64,000 nt of DNA from Phascolarctos cinereus (lineage: Eukaryota > Chordata > Mammalia > Diprotodontia > Phascolarctidae): NCBI RefSeq assembly GCF_002099425.1, contig NW_018343954.1:27489501-27553500 (forward strand). Reading direction: 5' to 3'. Positions 41,090 through 51,682 of the stretch are shown piece by piece; positions within the stretch are counted from its first letter, which is position 1, and each line of letters begins with the position of its first letter. The position numbers and the translations under genes are program-made. The notes beneath the pieces are model-generated. The model searched no databases. It was not told the DNA's origin and worked only from the letters and a program-made list of their open reading frames with translations.

Positions 41090-42210
41090 ATTCTGCAAGG
41101 AATTCTTCTCTCACTAGAAAAACCAGATGCTCCATGCAGCTGGCTTCACCTATTAGCTCTTTAATCCATCCTAGAAGCTAGCTCTGCTTCGGTAATAACA
41201 ATGTGCTCAATCTGGGTAGACGTACAAGATGCTAGCTTGACAGCGTTAAATTGCAGAGGAAATCCCAGATACCAATTCTCTTTCTTAGCATCAATGCTTT
41301 CTCTCCCCTTTTCCCTCCTCCTCTTAGGCCCCTCCCCAGCTGCACTGTATTTTAAGGCCTGGAACAGTGTTTCCAGCTACTTAATTTCAATCAATCTCTC
41401 AGCTTTCTCCAGATATTGAAAGACTCTTTTCATGTTGTTTACTTGACCACCATTTGCTTTTATTCTACTCACTGTTCCAATAATTGGGAAATGGGATCTA
41501 TGCTGGCCAGGTATAAGTGAATACAGTCTAATAGCTCCGGTTCAGCAAACACTATGGCAAGCGGATGAGGGTTACAACCCTTGTCAGAGGGAGATTCGGG
41601 GCTTTTATGAAGAGCATATATTTGAACAATTGCAACTAAATGCAGCCGTCCTAACCCCTGCTCCCAGGCACACCGATTGTAATAGTGCCCTTTAAAAAGA
41701 AGAAAAAAGACCAGCTTTCGATGTGGGCTGCCCGTATGATTGAGTGATTGCATTCCCTGCATTACCTCTGCAGACACATTTGGGTCTTTTGCTTTTAGGA
41801 TGTGTGCTGTGGCTTTTTTTTTCTTGCTTTTGTAACAAATATTTCTTTAACATTCCCTCTCTAATTCTCCCTCCCCACCCTATGACCTTGCCTTTGCTCT
41901 GCCTTACCCTTTCCTTAACTCTTTCATTCTACCTGACTTCCTGATCCCCCTCATGCCTAGGTTAAGAAAACACACGAATGTAATTGCCTATGTTCACAAA
42001 TCTAAATACCAACCAAAAAAAAAAACCTGACCAAAAGTCATTTGAAGGAGAAACAGACCACATTGAAATTCCTCCTGGCCCTTCTCCTGATTTCTTCCAG
42101 GCCCTGGGCATGTGAGCATGTGCTAATTTGCATGGTTGACTAAATGGTGTGATTAACCCCCAACTCTGGGTCCCTTCTTGGGCTTCAGATGGTTACCTGA
42201 GCCTGATCCC
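41090..42210. other. Long repeat-poor block, candidate conserved non-coding cluster
   Basis: About 1.1 kb with no recognised interspersed repeat, in contrast to the roughly one repeat per 300 bp elsewhere. Includes a perfect octamer ATTTGCAT at 42126-42133. Conservation is untested. Confidence 0.42.
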
Positions 42211-42582
42211 CTGGCGCCTCAGCATTTACCCTGTGGGAGCAAAGCTCACCAGGGGACTGCTTAGCCCACTGAAGCATGAATTTTTTGGGTCTATCCCTTT
42301 GATGAGATATAGGAGCCTGGTACCAAGCACATGGTGTAAAAGCGGAGAAGAAAAGGGAAAGCATAGGAGGTGTATATGGTGAATATGCTGGAGAGCTCTC
42401 CTGGGTAGATACAGATAGCCACTTACACCGGAGTTTGGAGGCAGAAGGAAAAATGACGTATGTAATAGAAAGAAACTGGGCAAGAGGAGTCTGGAAGAGA
42501 CCACGTGGAGGACATGGTCCAAATGTCACTGTTCCAAATGGCAGGCATAATTTTGGGCAAGTCTGTGGCACGACGTAAGCCA
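42211..42582. other. Unassigned sequence
   Basis: Minus-strand open frames (42185-42583, 42226-42522) were checked; no recognisable domain. Confidence 0.35.
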
Positions 42583-42723
42583 TCTAGATAAGAACTAGGA
42601 GACCCAGGTTCAAAGAATCCTCCTTCCACAGACTTAATGACAAATAATTTCACTTTTCTGAGCCTCAGTTTTCTTATCTACAAAATGAGAGGGTACTTTC
42701 CAGTCTTAAGTCTATGATCCCAT
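42583..42723 (+). repeat. CORE-SINE (THER1 type)
   Basis: 'aggagacccaggttcaaaga', 'gagcctcagttttcttatct', 'aagtctatgatccc'. Confidence 0.82.
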
Positions 42724-42747
42724 ATCCTAAGCTCCTGGATTTCCTTG

Positions 42748-43133
42748 TGCAGAGTGGTATAGTAGAAAGAATGATGGATTCGGAGTCCTAGAAACAAGGA
42801 TTGTTTGTGCCAGGCACCATGCTAAGCACTTTACAAATACTGTCTTAACTGATCCTTACAACAGCCCTGAAAGGTAGGTAGGTGACTTTCCTAGGGTGAC
42901 ACAGTTAGTAAGTGTGTGAGGCTGGATTTGAACTCAGATCATCCTTAATCCAGGTCCACTGCTCTGCCCAGCTGGATGGGACTTGAGTCCAAATCTAAGC
43001 CCAACCATTTAATGGCTCTGTGATCTCAAGCAAATTACTTTGCCTCTCTAGGGCTGTTTCCTTATCTCAAAAATGAGGGAGTTGGACCAGGAGACCTATA
43101 AAGTCCTTTTTAACTCTGAGTCTGTGAGACCAT
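42748..43133 (+). repeat. CORE-SINE (THER1 type) split by an antisense SINE
   Basis: Left 42748-42805 holds the head ('gagtggtatagtagaaagaa'). Right 42972-43133 continues 'gacttgagtccaaatctaag' to the tail 'ctctgagtctgtgagacc'. The halves are collinear. Confidence 0.82.
42806..42971 (-). repeat. CORE-SINE (MIR type) inserted in THER1-type SINE
   Basis: 'caggcaccatgctaagcact', 'ttacaaatactgtcttaact', 'tttgaactcagatcatcctt'. Confidence 0.85.
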
Positions 43134-43474
43134 GAGACACACTTTTCTTATCTGTACAGGAAGGGTCACTGGACCCACACTGTCAAGCATCCACAAAACC
43201 ACCAGTGGGACTTTAGAAATGGAAGAAAAGTTAGATATCACCTGTTCTAATCCTACTGGTTTGTCATTGAGGGCATGAAAGCCCTGAGAAGAGCACGGAC
43301 TTGCACACAGGCACCAATAAGATAACACAAATGAAAAGTGATTTTCAAAGCTAGAAGCACCATACAAATGCCAAGAAGGATCCTGAAGCTTTTTCTTCCT
43401 TTCCCTACTTAGGAGAGGATTGAGGCCAGGAAAGGGGTGCTGGGTTATTGGTAGCCCATTCATAAAGCTGAAAC
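43134..43474. other. Unassigned sequence
   Basis: Nothing recognised beyond a faint SINE tail at the start. Confidence 0.4.
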
Positions 43475-43960
43475 ATTAATTTATTATTTTGGGGAGACTG
43501 TGGCAATGTCTTTTATTCACTCGGGGTTTTGTGACCTCAAAGGAGCCATTTGCTTTTAAATGTTCCAACTGGAAAATAAAAATAAAAATGTAGAGGCATA
43601 AGCCTAACTTGGACCACAGGGATGGTGTAAAAATAATTAAGATGACAATAAGCTTTTCAGAAGGCCTCATGTACATTCCAGGTATTGTTGGGATTAGAAA
43701 TTCAAGGTAACCTAATTGCACAGAAACCATTTAGGCGGCTTCTAAGAATGGTGCTTTGTAAATCAGTGAGCCATCATTATGTTCCTTGGGAAAGAAGATT
43801 TTCAAAAGAAAATAAACATCTCAGAAATTAATTGTATTTTTCTTATGCTAAATACCTTTTTGCCTACAGATATGGCTTAATGCAAATTAAGGAAATGTTT
43901 TCCTCTTCCTAATGACATTCAAGTTTTAGTTGTAACAGAGATTTTACTTCTTGACTAAAG
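43475..43960. other. Repeat-poor AT-rich block, candidate conserved non-coding element
   Basis: About 485 bp with no repeat signature and many homeodomain/POU-like words: 'aagaaataattaagatga'-type runs near 43635, 'gaaattaattgtatttttc' near 43826 and a perfect ATGCAAAT at 43880-43887. Conservation is untested. Confidence 0.45.
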
Positions 43961-44165
43961 TGCTTCTCTGGGATCTTTCTTGCCTTGGGTTTCCAAAGCC
44001 GGTGCCAGAAAAACACAAGCCCTGGTAGGTCTTGTCCACTTTGGAAAAGGGTTCAGTTGTAGACTGGGTTTGGACAGCAAGTTCAAGAACCAGACTGGAT
44101 AAACTTGGGTAGGTCCATCACCAAAAAGTTGGCCACTTTTTATAAATTTCAAAGTAAGTAAGGGG
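43961..44165. other. Unassigned sequence
   Basis: Nothing recognised. Confidence 0.4.
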
Positions 44166-44310
44166 AAGCATTGCATAGTCACCTGAATGACATTGGGTAA
44201 GTCACTGGACCTTTTGGGGTCGAAGTTTCTTCATTTGTAAAATGAGACGGTTGGGCTAGATGTAGACTAGATGGATAAAGGTCCCTCACAACTTTAAATC
44301 ATATGATGAC
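44166..44310 (+). repeat. CORE-SINE (THER1 type)
   Basis: 'gacattgggtaagtcactgg', 'ggttgggctagatgtagact', 'tccctcacaactttaaatca'. Confidence 0.8.
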
Positions 44311-44329
44311 TATTAGCAATAGAAGAGAT

Positions 44330-44640
44330 AAAACAGCACAGTAGAAAGAATATTGGCTCTGGCCTCAGAGGACCAGGATTTAAATATCTGATACTCACTA
44401 TCGGCGGCCTTTTTCTGGGCCTCAGTTTTTTCATTTGTAACATGAGGGGGAGGTGGGGTTCCACTACATAAATTTCAAGGTTCCTTCCAGCACTATTTTA
44501 ATTATTCCATGACCATGGACAAATCACTTAATTTTCCTAGGCCTATTTCCTCACCTAAACAATGAGGAAGTTAGAAATTATGATTTCCTGTGTAAAATGT
44601 GCCTTCCCTGTGTCTAGATCTATGCTCCTATGATAAGAAT
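44330..44640 (+). repeat. Two CORE-SINE (THER1 type) copies, head to tail
   Basis: First copy 44330-44508 ('ggccttttt', 'ttccttccagcactatttta'). The second, 44510-44640, starts inside the element ('ccatggacaaatcacttaat') and ends 'tctatgctcctatgat'. Confidence 0.75.
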
Positions 44641-44761
44641 AAGGGATCTAATAACAATCTTAGGGAAATATATTGTTACCTCCCCAACATCATTAGAGTG
44701 TATTCTCTCCCTCATGTTGTGCAAAAACTCTACTTGTTTGACTTTCAAATGACAATAAAGA

Positions 44762-44936
44762 GTGGAAAAAGCACTGGATTTGGAACCAGAAGTCCCAGGT
44801 TCAAAACCATGCCTTGCCATTTACTCCCTGTATGACCTTAGGGGAATTTGCTTATCAAAGTGGGCCTCATCTTTCTCCTAGGTCAAGTGAAGGGGATGGG
44901 TTAGATCTTCTACCCTAATCCATGATGCTGTAAATT
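44762..44936 (+). repeat. CORE-SINE (THER1 type)
   Basis: 'gtggaaaaagcactggattt', 'cccaggttcaaaaccatgcc', 'tgggttagatcttctaccct'. Confidence 0.82.
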
Positions 44937-44969
44937 GATGAAGAGTGCCTATGAAGGAAGACTGTGAAG

Positions 44970-45217
44970 GGAAGGAAGGAAACACTTAGTAAGTGCCTAC
45001 TATATCTTAAGCAGTACACCAAACACCTTATAAATATGTCATCTGATCCTCAGAACAACCCTGGGAGGTAGGCGCCATCTCTATTGTGTAGCTGAAGAAA
45101 CTGAAGCAAAAGGAGCTTAATTGACTTGCCCCGGGGGCACACCGATAGTGTCTAAATTTGAACTCAGGTCATCTGGACTCTTGGGCCTGGTGCTTTATTC
45201 ATTGCGCCTCCTAGATG
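44970..45217 (-). repeat. CORE-SINE (MIR type), full length antisense
   Basis: 'agtaagtgcctactatatct', 'caaccctgggaggtaggcgc', 'gaactcaggtcatctggact', head 'ttgcgcctcctagatg'. Confidence 0.87.
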
Positions 45218-45894
45218 GGATGTTGAATTTGATGCCTTTTAAACCTCTAAGTCACCCAACTATTCACATTTTGTCCTAAAACTCTTAGACTGATTATTAA
45301 AGTTGGGTATAAAAATTTCTCTCTCAGGTTTCAATATTTATTAATGTGCCAACAGCCACTTTAAGAAGATATCCATCAATATCAAATGGGGTTTTTAGCA
45401 GAACCCTTGGAAAAAAATTGCAGAAATATCCCCTAAAATATCACTGCTATTATTTCTTTTGAAACTGCAAGAAAATGTTCTGCCATTTCAGATCATTTAT
45501 CTCTGTTAATGAGACATTTTTTTAGTTGGAAAGATAATATACACCCATCTGGTCGGCAGTTTCTTCATTTACTCTGGTAACAATAACTGAGGGCATGTCG
45601 CCATAGCTTTAGCATTGTCCTGGTGAATCTTCAGTGGTTTTGCCTCTCCTGCTGTTGACACAGAATATCAAGCAGAAGAGAAATGGGGTTCTGGTTACAA
45701 CACCTAGGAATGTCATCTAGAATGTCCTGTCAGGTAAGAAGGAAAAACGGCCTGAGTGCTAATGAAAGCCAGACGTGTTTAGAAGGTTCCAAGTGGTGCC
45801 CTAAGGATGTTGGGGATGTAACCAAATATCCCTCTTAACCACTCACCCACATTCATCCCCACTCCCCTATTCTCTCATTTATCTATGCTATTTC
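45218..45894. other. Repeat-poor block, candidate non-coding element at 45280-45560
   Basis: No repeat signature. 45280-45560 is AT-rich and complex ('caatatttattaatgtgcca'). Conservation is untested. Confidence 0.38.
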
Positions 45895-46040
45895 TAAGGA
45901 TTTTTAGAACATGAAGGGACCCAAGAAGTCATTTAGCCCAACCTCCTGTCCCTCATTTCACAGGTAAGTAAAGTGAGGCCCTAGTGGAAGAACTGATCTG
46001 TTCAAAGTCACACAGTAAGGAACATTTGGGACTGTCCAAG
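45895..46040 (-). repeat. CORE-SINE (THER1 type), antisense
   Basis: 'agaacatgaagggacccaag', 'cccaacctcctgtccctcat', 'tcaaagtcacacagtaagga'. Confidence 0.8.
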
Positions 46041-46815
46041 GTACAAAGGACATCTATCTGGGAAAATACGCCTCAATCATTTTGCTTGAATTACCCAGAT
46101 TTGGGTGGAGCTGGGTTGGAGAGGAAAAAAAAGATGAGTATGGGCCTAAATTAACATTCAGTTAACTTTAACTGGGTCTACAAATTCAAAGGTGTGTATG
46201 GGTCATGATTTTCACTGTTGGAGGGTGGATGGCCCAAGCTATAATCAGGGCAGGTTAACTGGTACTTTGCTCCAGAACCCTAAAGATAGTCAACCTGGAT
46301 GGGTGGGTGGGGGCAGCTTATCCCTAAGGAGGACCCTTACCCATAAGACTCTATTTCATCTACCTGTCAGCCCTAGGCTTTTACCCCAGCGGGTCCAATT
46401 ACCATGGTTTTTTGAGGAACCACTTTCCCTCATTTCTGTGGGGGTAGGTGGCTCCCTCTTCTGGCATGACTTTATCCTGCTTACTGATTCCCCTCAACTG
46501 GATCTGCTCCAGGTACAGAGAAATAATCAAGTCAGTCACGTGGACAATTCCAAGCCAAAAAAAAAAAAAAGAAAAAGAAAACCCACATTTGGCTCAAGTG
46601 TCTGGAGATTTAGGCAAAAGAACTTCTTGGGGGAGGTACTATAGAGAAATGGGATACATTGCCTGCATTGTCTGGATAACCACTTCTGTTCTATGATTCC
46701 CTTTCTCTATTTTGGCACAGAATGAATGATGGGGAGACCTTTCCTAAGAATTCTAAACTGGGATTTTATAAAGCTTAAGAAATAACACAAAAGTATTTTG
46801 ACTTTCTGAAACAGC
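46041..46815. other. Unassigned sequence, about 775 bp
   Basis: No repeat except an A12 run at about 46558. A 150-codon plus frame (46192-46644) crosses it; the peptide has no recognised domain and runs through the A-tract. Confidence 0.4.
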
Positions 46816-46965
46816 TAAATAAAAACATTTCACTCTGCTTCTCTGTCTCTGTTTCTCTTATCTTTTCTCTTTTCCTTTCTCCATTCACTTTTCCTCCCTT
46901 CTCCTCCTCTCTTCCTCTCCTTCCCATCCTCATTTTTTTCTCTCTATTATTTCTAAAATTGTGTC
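46816..46965. repeat. CT-rich low-complexity tract
   Basis: Imperfect polypyrimidine. Confidence 0.75.
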
Positions 46966-46979
46966 TAAAAAGGACAAAA

Positions 46980-47210
46980 AATTCATTAACTTAAAAAAAA
47001 TACCATTTATTTGCATCAATCTCCCTCCCCTCCCCCATATCATTTCTACATTGCCAAGCACTTCCCAATGTGTAATTTTGGGCTTTGTCTACGTGCCTCC
47101 TGAGCTCATTTCGGTTTTTTCCATGTAGGCAAGCACACATTTCTTACTCTATTTATTAGCTAGAAGCAGAGGCTTGTTGTCTCTGAGAATTCATGCAAAT
47201 CCTCAAAAAC
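46980..47210. other. Repeat-poor block with two inverted octamers
   Basis: Perfect ATTTGCAT at 47009-47016 and its reverse complement ATGCAAAT at 47193-47200 lie 184 bp apart. No repeat signature. Function is speculative. Confidence 0.35.
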
Positions 47211-47255
47211 GAACAAACAAAAAAGGTAGAGGGGAGGGAATGGAATCTAGCCAAA

Positions 47256-47496
47256 CAGTTGTTGTTTTATTGTTGCTTTCACTTGTTTCAGTTGTGTCCC
47301 ACTCTTTGTGAGTCCATATAGGCAGAGACACTGGAATGGTTTGCTATTTCCTTCTGCAGCTCGTTTTACAGATGAGGAAACTGAGGGAAACAGGATTAAA
47401 TGACTTGTCCAGGGTCACACTGCTAGTAAGTATCTGAGGCCAAATTTGAATTCAGTTCTTCCTTACTCCAGACCCACTCTACCACCTAGCTGACAA
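47256..47496 (-). repeat. tRNA-headed SINE with BovB/RTE-type tail
   Basis: 'ttgttttattgttgctttca', 'cccactctttgtgagtccat', 'ttacagatgaggaaactgag', head 'ctaccacctagctga'. Confidence 0.9.
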
Positions 47497-47988
47497 ACAG
47501 TTGCTTATTTTAAAAATGATCAGAGATGGTTACTAAATAGTTACATAACTGAATTTAGCTATTAAAAAAACCCAAGTGTTTGAACTTGGCTGTATTCAAA
47601 AACAAACAAACCCCAAACACAGTAGTATTTCAACAGGACTACCCACATGCCATTGGATTTCTGTGGTCGTTACTGCCTTGCATTTTTGGACGAATTGGTT
47701 AAGAAACAAAAAAGAACAAAATATAGGTGAAGAATGGTGCAGTCTCTGTTTCCAGAAAGCAAGGAGAGGCTGATTGGAGCTTCATTAGACTGTGAGTTGC
47801 CAAGAGGTTTCTGGATCCTACAGCACCTCCTGTCTTGCAGATATGGATAAGATTTGTTACCTTCCAAGATGAGATCGGGACTTTTCTAGGGTCATTCAAT
47901 CCAAAGTATAAATGGACTCCCATTTTAAAGAAAGAACAAAACTCTAGAGTACTGGAATTTATGAGGCAGCTTTGAGATCACGACAGCT
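47497..47988. other. Unassigned sequence
   Basis: Nothing recognised. Confidence 0.4.
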
Positions 47989-47989
47989 T

Positions 47990-48118
47990 CTTCATTTTTC
48001 TGATGAAGATTCTGTGATTCAGAGGTTTAAGTGGCTTAGCAAAAAGTCAACCCAGCCAGTAAGCACTCTTGGAATGACAGCCCAGGTATCCTTGATTCTA
48101 GTCAAGTATGGTACCACT
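47990..48118 (-). repeat. CORE-SINE, antisense, degraded
   Basis: 'tttttctgatgaagattctg', 'aggtttaagtggcttagcaa'. Confidence 0.6.
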
Positions 48119-48121
48119 ATC

Positions 48122-48329
48122 CAGGGATGGGGAACCAGTGGCCATGAAGCCACATGTGGCCCTCTCAGTCTTCTATTGCAATCATTTGACTGAATCTAAA
48201 CTTCACAGAACAAATCCTTTTATTAAGGTGAAGTTTGAGTATTTGTTGAAGTTTAAAGTCAGTTAAAGGGCTGCACTTGAGGTCCTAGAGGGCCACATGT
48301 GGCCTGAGGCTGCAGGTTCCCCACCCCTG
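48122..48329. repeat. Palindromic hAT-like element, second copy
   Basis: Ends 'cagggatggggaacc' and 'ggttccccacccctg' are inverted repeats. Same family as 39108-39274 but 40 bp longer. Target duplication not clear. Confidence 0.82.
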
Positions 48330-48334
48330 TGTAC

Positions 48335-48762
48335 TGTTTACATTCTCAGGAGTATGGGAATTTATTATACAATTAGTCACAGTCAAGTGCTGGTAATACA
48401 GAGATAGGTAAACACAGTCCCTTCCTTCAAAGAGATTGCATTTTAATGGGGGAGACAAATTGTAAACGACTAGGGACATACAAGGTACATGTAAAGTTGT
48501 TGGATGGTAATCTGAAAGGGGAAGGCACTAAGAGCTGGGGAGGACCAGAAAAGACCTCCTGGAGAAAATGAGATTCATTTAAGTCTTAAAGCAAGCCATA
48601 TTCAAGGAACTACAAGAAGGTCAATATGGCAGGGCTGTTGAATGCATGGGGGCGGGGCGTGGGGGGCAGGGATAATGTGTACGAAAACTGGAAAAATAAC
48701 AAGAAGCCAGGATGTGAAGAGTTTTAAATGACAAACAGAGATATTTGTATTCTATCCTGGAG
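48335..48762 (-). repeat. L2 LINE 3' end, antisense
   Basis: The reverse complement at 48705-48760 reads 'agaatacaaatatctctgtt' and 'tgtcatttaaaactcttcac', the L2 3' order. The left end holds the inverted pre-terminal block 'ccttccttcaaagagattgc'. Confidence 0.82.
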
Positions 48763-48763
48763 C

Positions 48764-48930
48764 ACTCAGCCTCAGTTTCCTCAACTGCAAAATGAGACAA
48801 TCAATAAAATATAGCACCCACCTTGTCAGATTGTTATAGGGCTAAAATAAGATGATGCAAAGCATTCTGCAAACCTCACAGTACTGTATAAATATGAACT
48901 ATTATTATTGTTGTTGTTGTTGTTAGTAAA
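48764..48930 (+). repeat. CORE-SINE (MIR type), 3' half
   Basis: 'cctcagtttcctcaactgca', 'cagattgttatagggctaaa', ending in ATT/TTG triplets. Confidence 0.82.
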
Positions 48931-49645
48931 AAACATAATATTTTAGATGGAATTTTAATAGCAGTATTTAAATGTAAATTCTACTAGTATGGTTATGAGG
49001 AAGTAAACAAGAGAGAGGCTTTTAGATTCTCCTTCATTTCATGTATTTTCTTTAGCAGGAAATGTTCCAAGAAACAAGGTCATGAGACACCCACACAGAT
49101 ATTGGCAGAAGCATAAAGAAAGATTTATCAGGTAGGACTTGAAGATTTTTTTTTTTTGCTGTTGTATAGGTCCGTCCCAACCGAGTTAAAAATACAGAAT
49201 CCTCAAAGAAGCAAACACCATCTAAACCACAGCATGCAGATCCATTCTCCCCCACCTCCCACCCCCTTACCACACCTCATCCACTCCCGTCCTCTACCCC
49301 TTCTCAAATTCCTCTTCTGTTGTTGCCAGTTGGGGCTACTGACTCTTCTCCATGGCAGTGCAGGGCTTGGGCCTGGGAAGGCTACCTGAAACTTGTTCTG
49401 TCAAACCTTGGGACTGGTTGTGTGTCAAGTGAAAAGTCACCTCTCTGAAACCCTGAGAAAAAGGGCAGAAAGGGAGAAAAATGCATAGTCGTACCTGCCC
49501 ACCTTCTCTGGCTATGCTATTGGGTGGGTCTGGGAATTGTGTTATGAGGAAGGAGTAACTCAGAGAAATGAAAAGTATCATCATGTGCTTCCTTGCCTGC
49601 TGTTTTACATCTCACATTCCAGATTAGTATGGCAGGTGGCACAAA
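48931..49645. other. Unassigned sequence, about 700 bp
   Basis: No repeat family recognised; T12 run near 49148. No exon signal. Confidence 0.4.
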
Positions 49646-49647
49646 AG

Positions 49648-50260
49648 TATTGAGCCACTGTTGTTTTTTTTCTTAATTATTTAAATTTTATTTTTTTAAT
49701 CAATAGAAGTCTATTTTCTTTTCCTTTAACTCCTTATCTCACTGGAAAACAAAACAATAACAGGAAAATACTTGCAATAAATGTGTATAAAGTAAACAAA
49801 TTTCTTCAGTGGCTATATAAAAAAAACAAAAACAAAAAACAAAAAATAAAACAAAACTGTGCATCATTCTGGATCCTGAGTCAAGAGAGAGCTACCATGC
49901 TTCATCACTGGTCTTTTGAAATCAAAGACAGTCATTAGATTGATCAGAGTTCTTACAGCTTTCAAAATTATTCACTTTTGTAATATTGATATTATAATTT
50001 ATATTGTTCTCCTAGCCCTACTCATTTCATTCAGCATCAGATTACATGTCTTTCTGTGTCTCTTCAAAAATCATCTTATTCCTTCATTTCTTATAGCACA
50101 ATGGCACTCAGTCACCTTCTTGTGCCACAATTTGTTCAGCCATTCACTAATTGATGGACATCCCATTGGATTTTAGTTGTTGAGTGTTTTGTTTGTTTGT
50201 TGTTGTCACCACAAAAAGAATTACCATAAATTTTTTGTCACAGGACTCATGTTGTGCTCT
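49648..50260 (-). repeat. L1 3' end, antisense
   Basis: 'ttatattgttctcctagccc', 'tttgttcagccattcactaa', 'ttgatggacatcccattgga', 'ttgtcaccacaaaaagaatt'. Low-complexity A-rich inserts lie near 49825-49860. Confidence 0.8.
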
Positions 50261-50394
50261 GCAAATTGTCTGGTTCTTCATTTGTCTTTACTTTCAAGTT
50301 TAGTTTTTATATCCCAAACACTTATTAGCCTGACCTCTTGGGCTATCAAAGTCCTACCAATAGCTCAGGCCTGGAAAAAAAGAGACTCATACAC

Positions 50395-50513
50395 TTTGAC
50401 TAGAATGCAAATTCATTGAGGACAGGAGCTGCAATTTTGTTTTCTTATGCCCAGGAGAAGATGCCAGGGGCTTGGAACACAACAGGTACTTAATAAATGC
50501 TTTTCAAGTTAAA
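50395..50513 (+). repeat. L2 3' tail
   Basis: 'gaatgcaaattcattgagga', 'caggtacttaataaatgctt'. Confidence 0.85.
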
Positions 50514-50656
50514 TAAGAGCTGGAATGTCCCTTGGAGGTTACTGAGGCCAAATAGCTCATTTTATATGTGATGAAATTGAGGAGTAGAGAGGATAAATTA
50601 TTTGCACAAAGTCACACAGAATCAGGATTATGGTACTGGTCATCTGACTTCAAATA
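50514..50656 (-). repeat. CORE-SINE (THER1 type), antisense
   Basis: 'gctggaatgtcccttggagg', 'ttgcacaaagtcacacagaa', 'tggtcatctgacttcaaat'. Confidence 0.78.
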
Positions 50657-50882
50657 ATTAATATTATGCTTTAAAGCTTGCAAACTGTTTTAAATATCTC
50701 ATTAGATCCTCGGAACACCTGGAAGGCAGGCACTATTATTATTATTATTATTATATCCATTTTACAGATGAGGAAACTGAGTCTAAGAGAGGTTAAGAGA
50801 CTTGCTCTGAATAGGGCAGGATTTGAATTTAGGTCTTCCTAACTCCAAGTCCAGTGTTTATCCACTATGCCTCATGGTGCTA
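50657..50882 (-). repeat. CORE-SINE (MIR type), antisense
   Basis: 'aaagcttgcaaactgtttta', ATT microsatellite, 'ttttacagatgaggaaactg', 'ggtcttcctaactccaagtc'. Confidence 0.85.
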
Positions 50883-51080
50883 GCTGTATGAACCTGAGCA
50901 AGTCATTTATTTTCTCTCAGCCTGTGTTCTCATCTGTAAAATGGGCACAATGTTAAAACCTACCTCACATGATCAAATTATATAATCCATGAAAACATAC
51001 ATACATGTACATGTGTGTATAATAGTGCTTTATAAACCTTAAAACACTACATAAATATTAGCCATTATTATAATTTCAGA
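50880..51080 (+). repeat. CORE-SINE (MIR type)
   Basis: 'ctagctgtatgaacctgagc', 'gcctgtgttctcatctgtaa', 'agtgctttataaaccttaaa', 'tattagccattatta'. Confidence 0.82.
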
Positions 51081-51412
51081 CCTCCCTCCAATGCTTGTGA
51101 AAGGCCTCTCATACTTTTGCCATTGTACCATGAAATAATTCAGGTTATAAAAAAGTGTTTTTATTAATTACCACAAACTGGTTTGGGAAGGTGCTTCTAT
51201 GCAGGAAAGCATCTAGCAAGCTTTTTGCAGAGGGGCCTCACTGGTCAGCAGAAAGTATTTCATTTGTGATATTCTCTTTGCAAATCCTAACCTGCTGGTA
51301 TTGCTTTCATCTCTTTTGGGCGACTTATGCCTTGTGACTCAGGGTTCTCAAAGGCTAAACCTGCCAGGTATGAGTTATGGCAGATACTATCAAACTGGCA
51401 AGAATGATTTAA
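51081..51412. other. Unassigned, repeat-poor
   Basis: No repeat signature between 51130 and 51410. Confidence 0.4.
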
Positions 51413-51600
51413 ATGATCAGGATTATAGTGCTGGTCATCTGACTCCAAATAATAATAACAAAAAAAGCTTGCAAACTATTTTAGATATATTATCTCATTG
51501 GATTGGCAGATCACCTGGAAGGTAGGGGCTATTATTATCTCCATTTTACAGATGAGGAAACTGAGGATGAAAGGTTACGAATGGCCTATTAAGTGTGACA
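51413..51600 (-). repeat. Second copy of a SINE junction (local duplication)
   Basis: Starts inside a THER1-type SINE ('ggtcatctgactccaaataa') and runs into MIR ('agcttgcaaactattttaga', 'ttttacagatgaggaaactg'), the same junction as at 50624-50790. A shared SINE-SINE junction points to duplication of a local segment. Confidence 0.65.
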
Positions 51601-51640
51601 TCTGAGGACCAGTCTAATTTGGTTTGGAAAGATTCATCAC

Positions 51641-51682
51641 CAGAGAGCTGGACACTGGGTACAGAGAGCTGGACACTGGGTA
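51641..51682 (+). repeat. Perfect 21-bp tandem duplication
   Basis: Two identical adjoining 21-mers, each containing 'gagagctggacactgggt'. Confidence 0.95.

Noticed and set aside
42185-42583. 132-codon minus frame
   Set aside because: No recognised domain and a competing frame on the same strand; treated as chance.
46192-46644. 150-codon plus frame
   Set aside because: No domain, and it reads through an A-tract (Lys run); probably chance.
48645-48672. GC-rich patch as a CpG island or promoter
   Set aside because: Under 30 bp, inside an antisense L2 copy.
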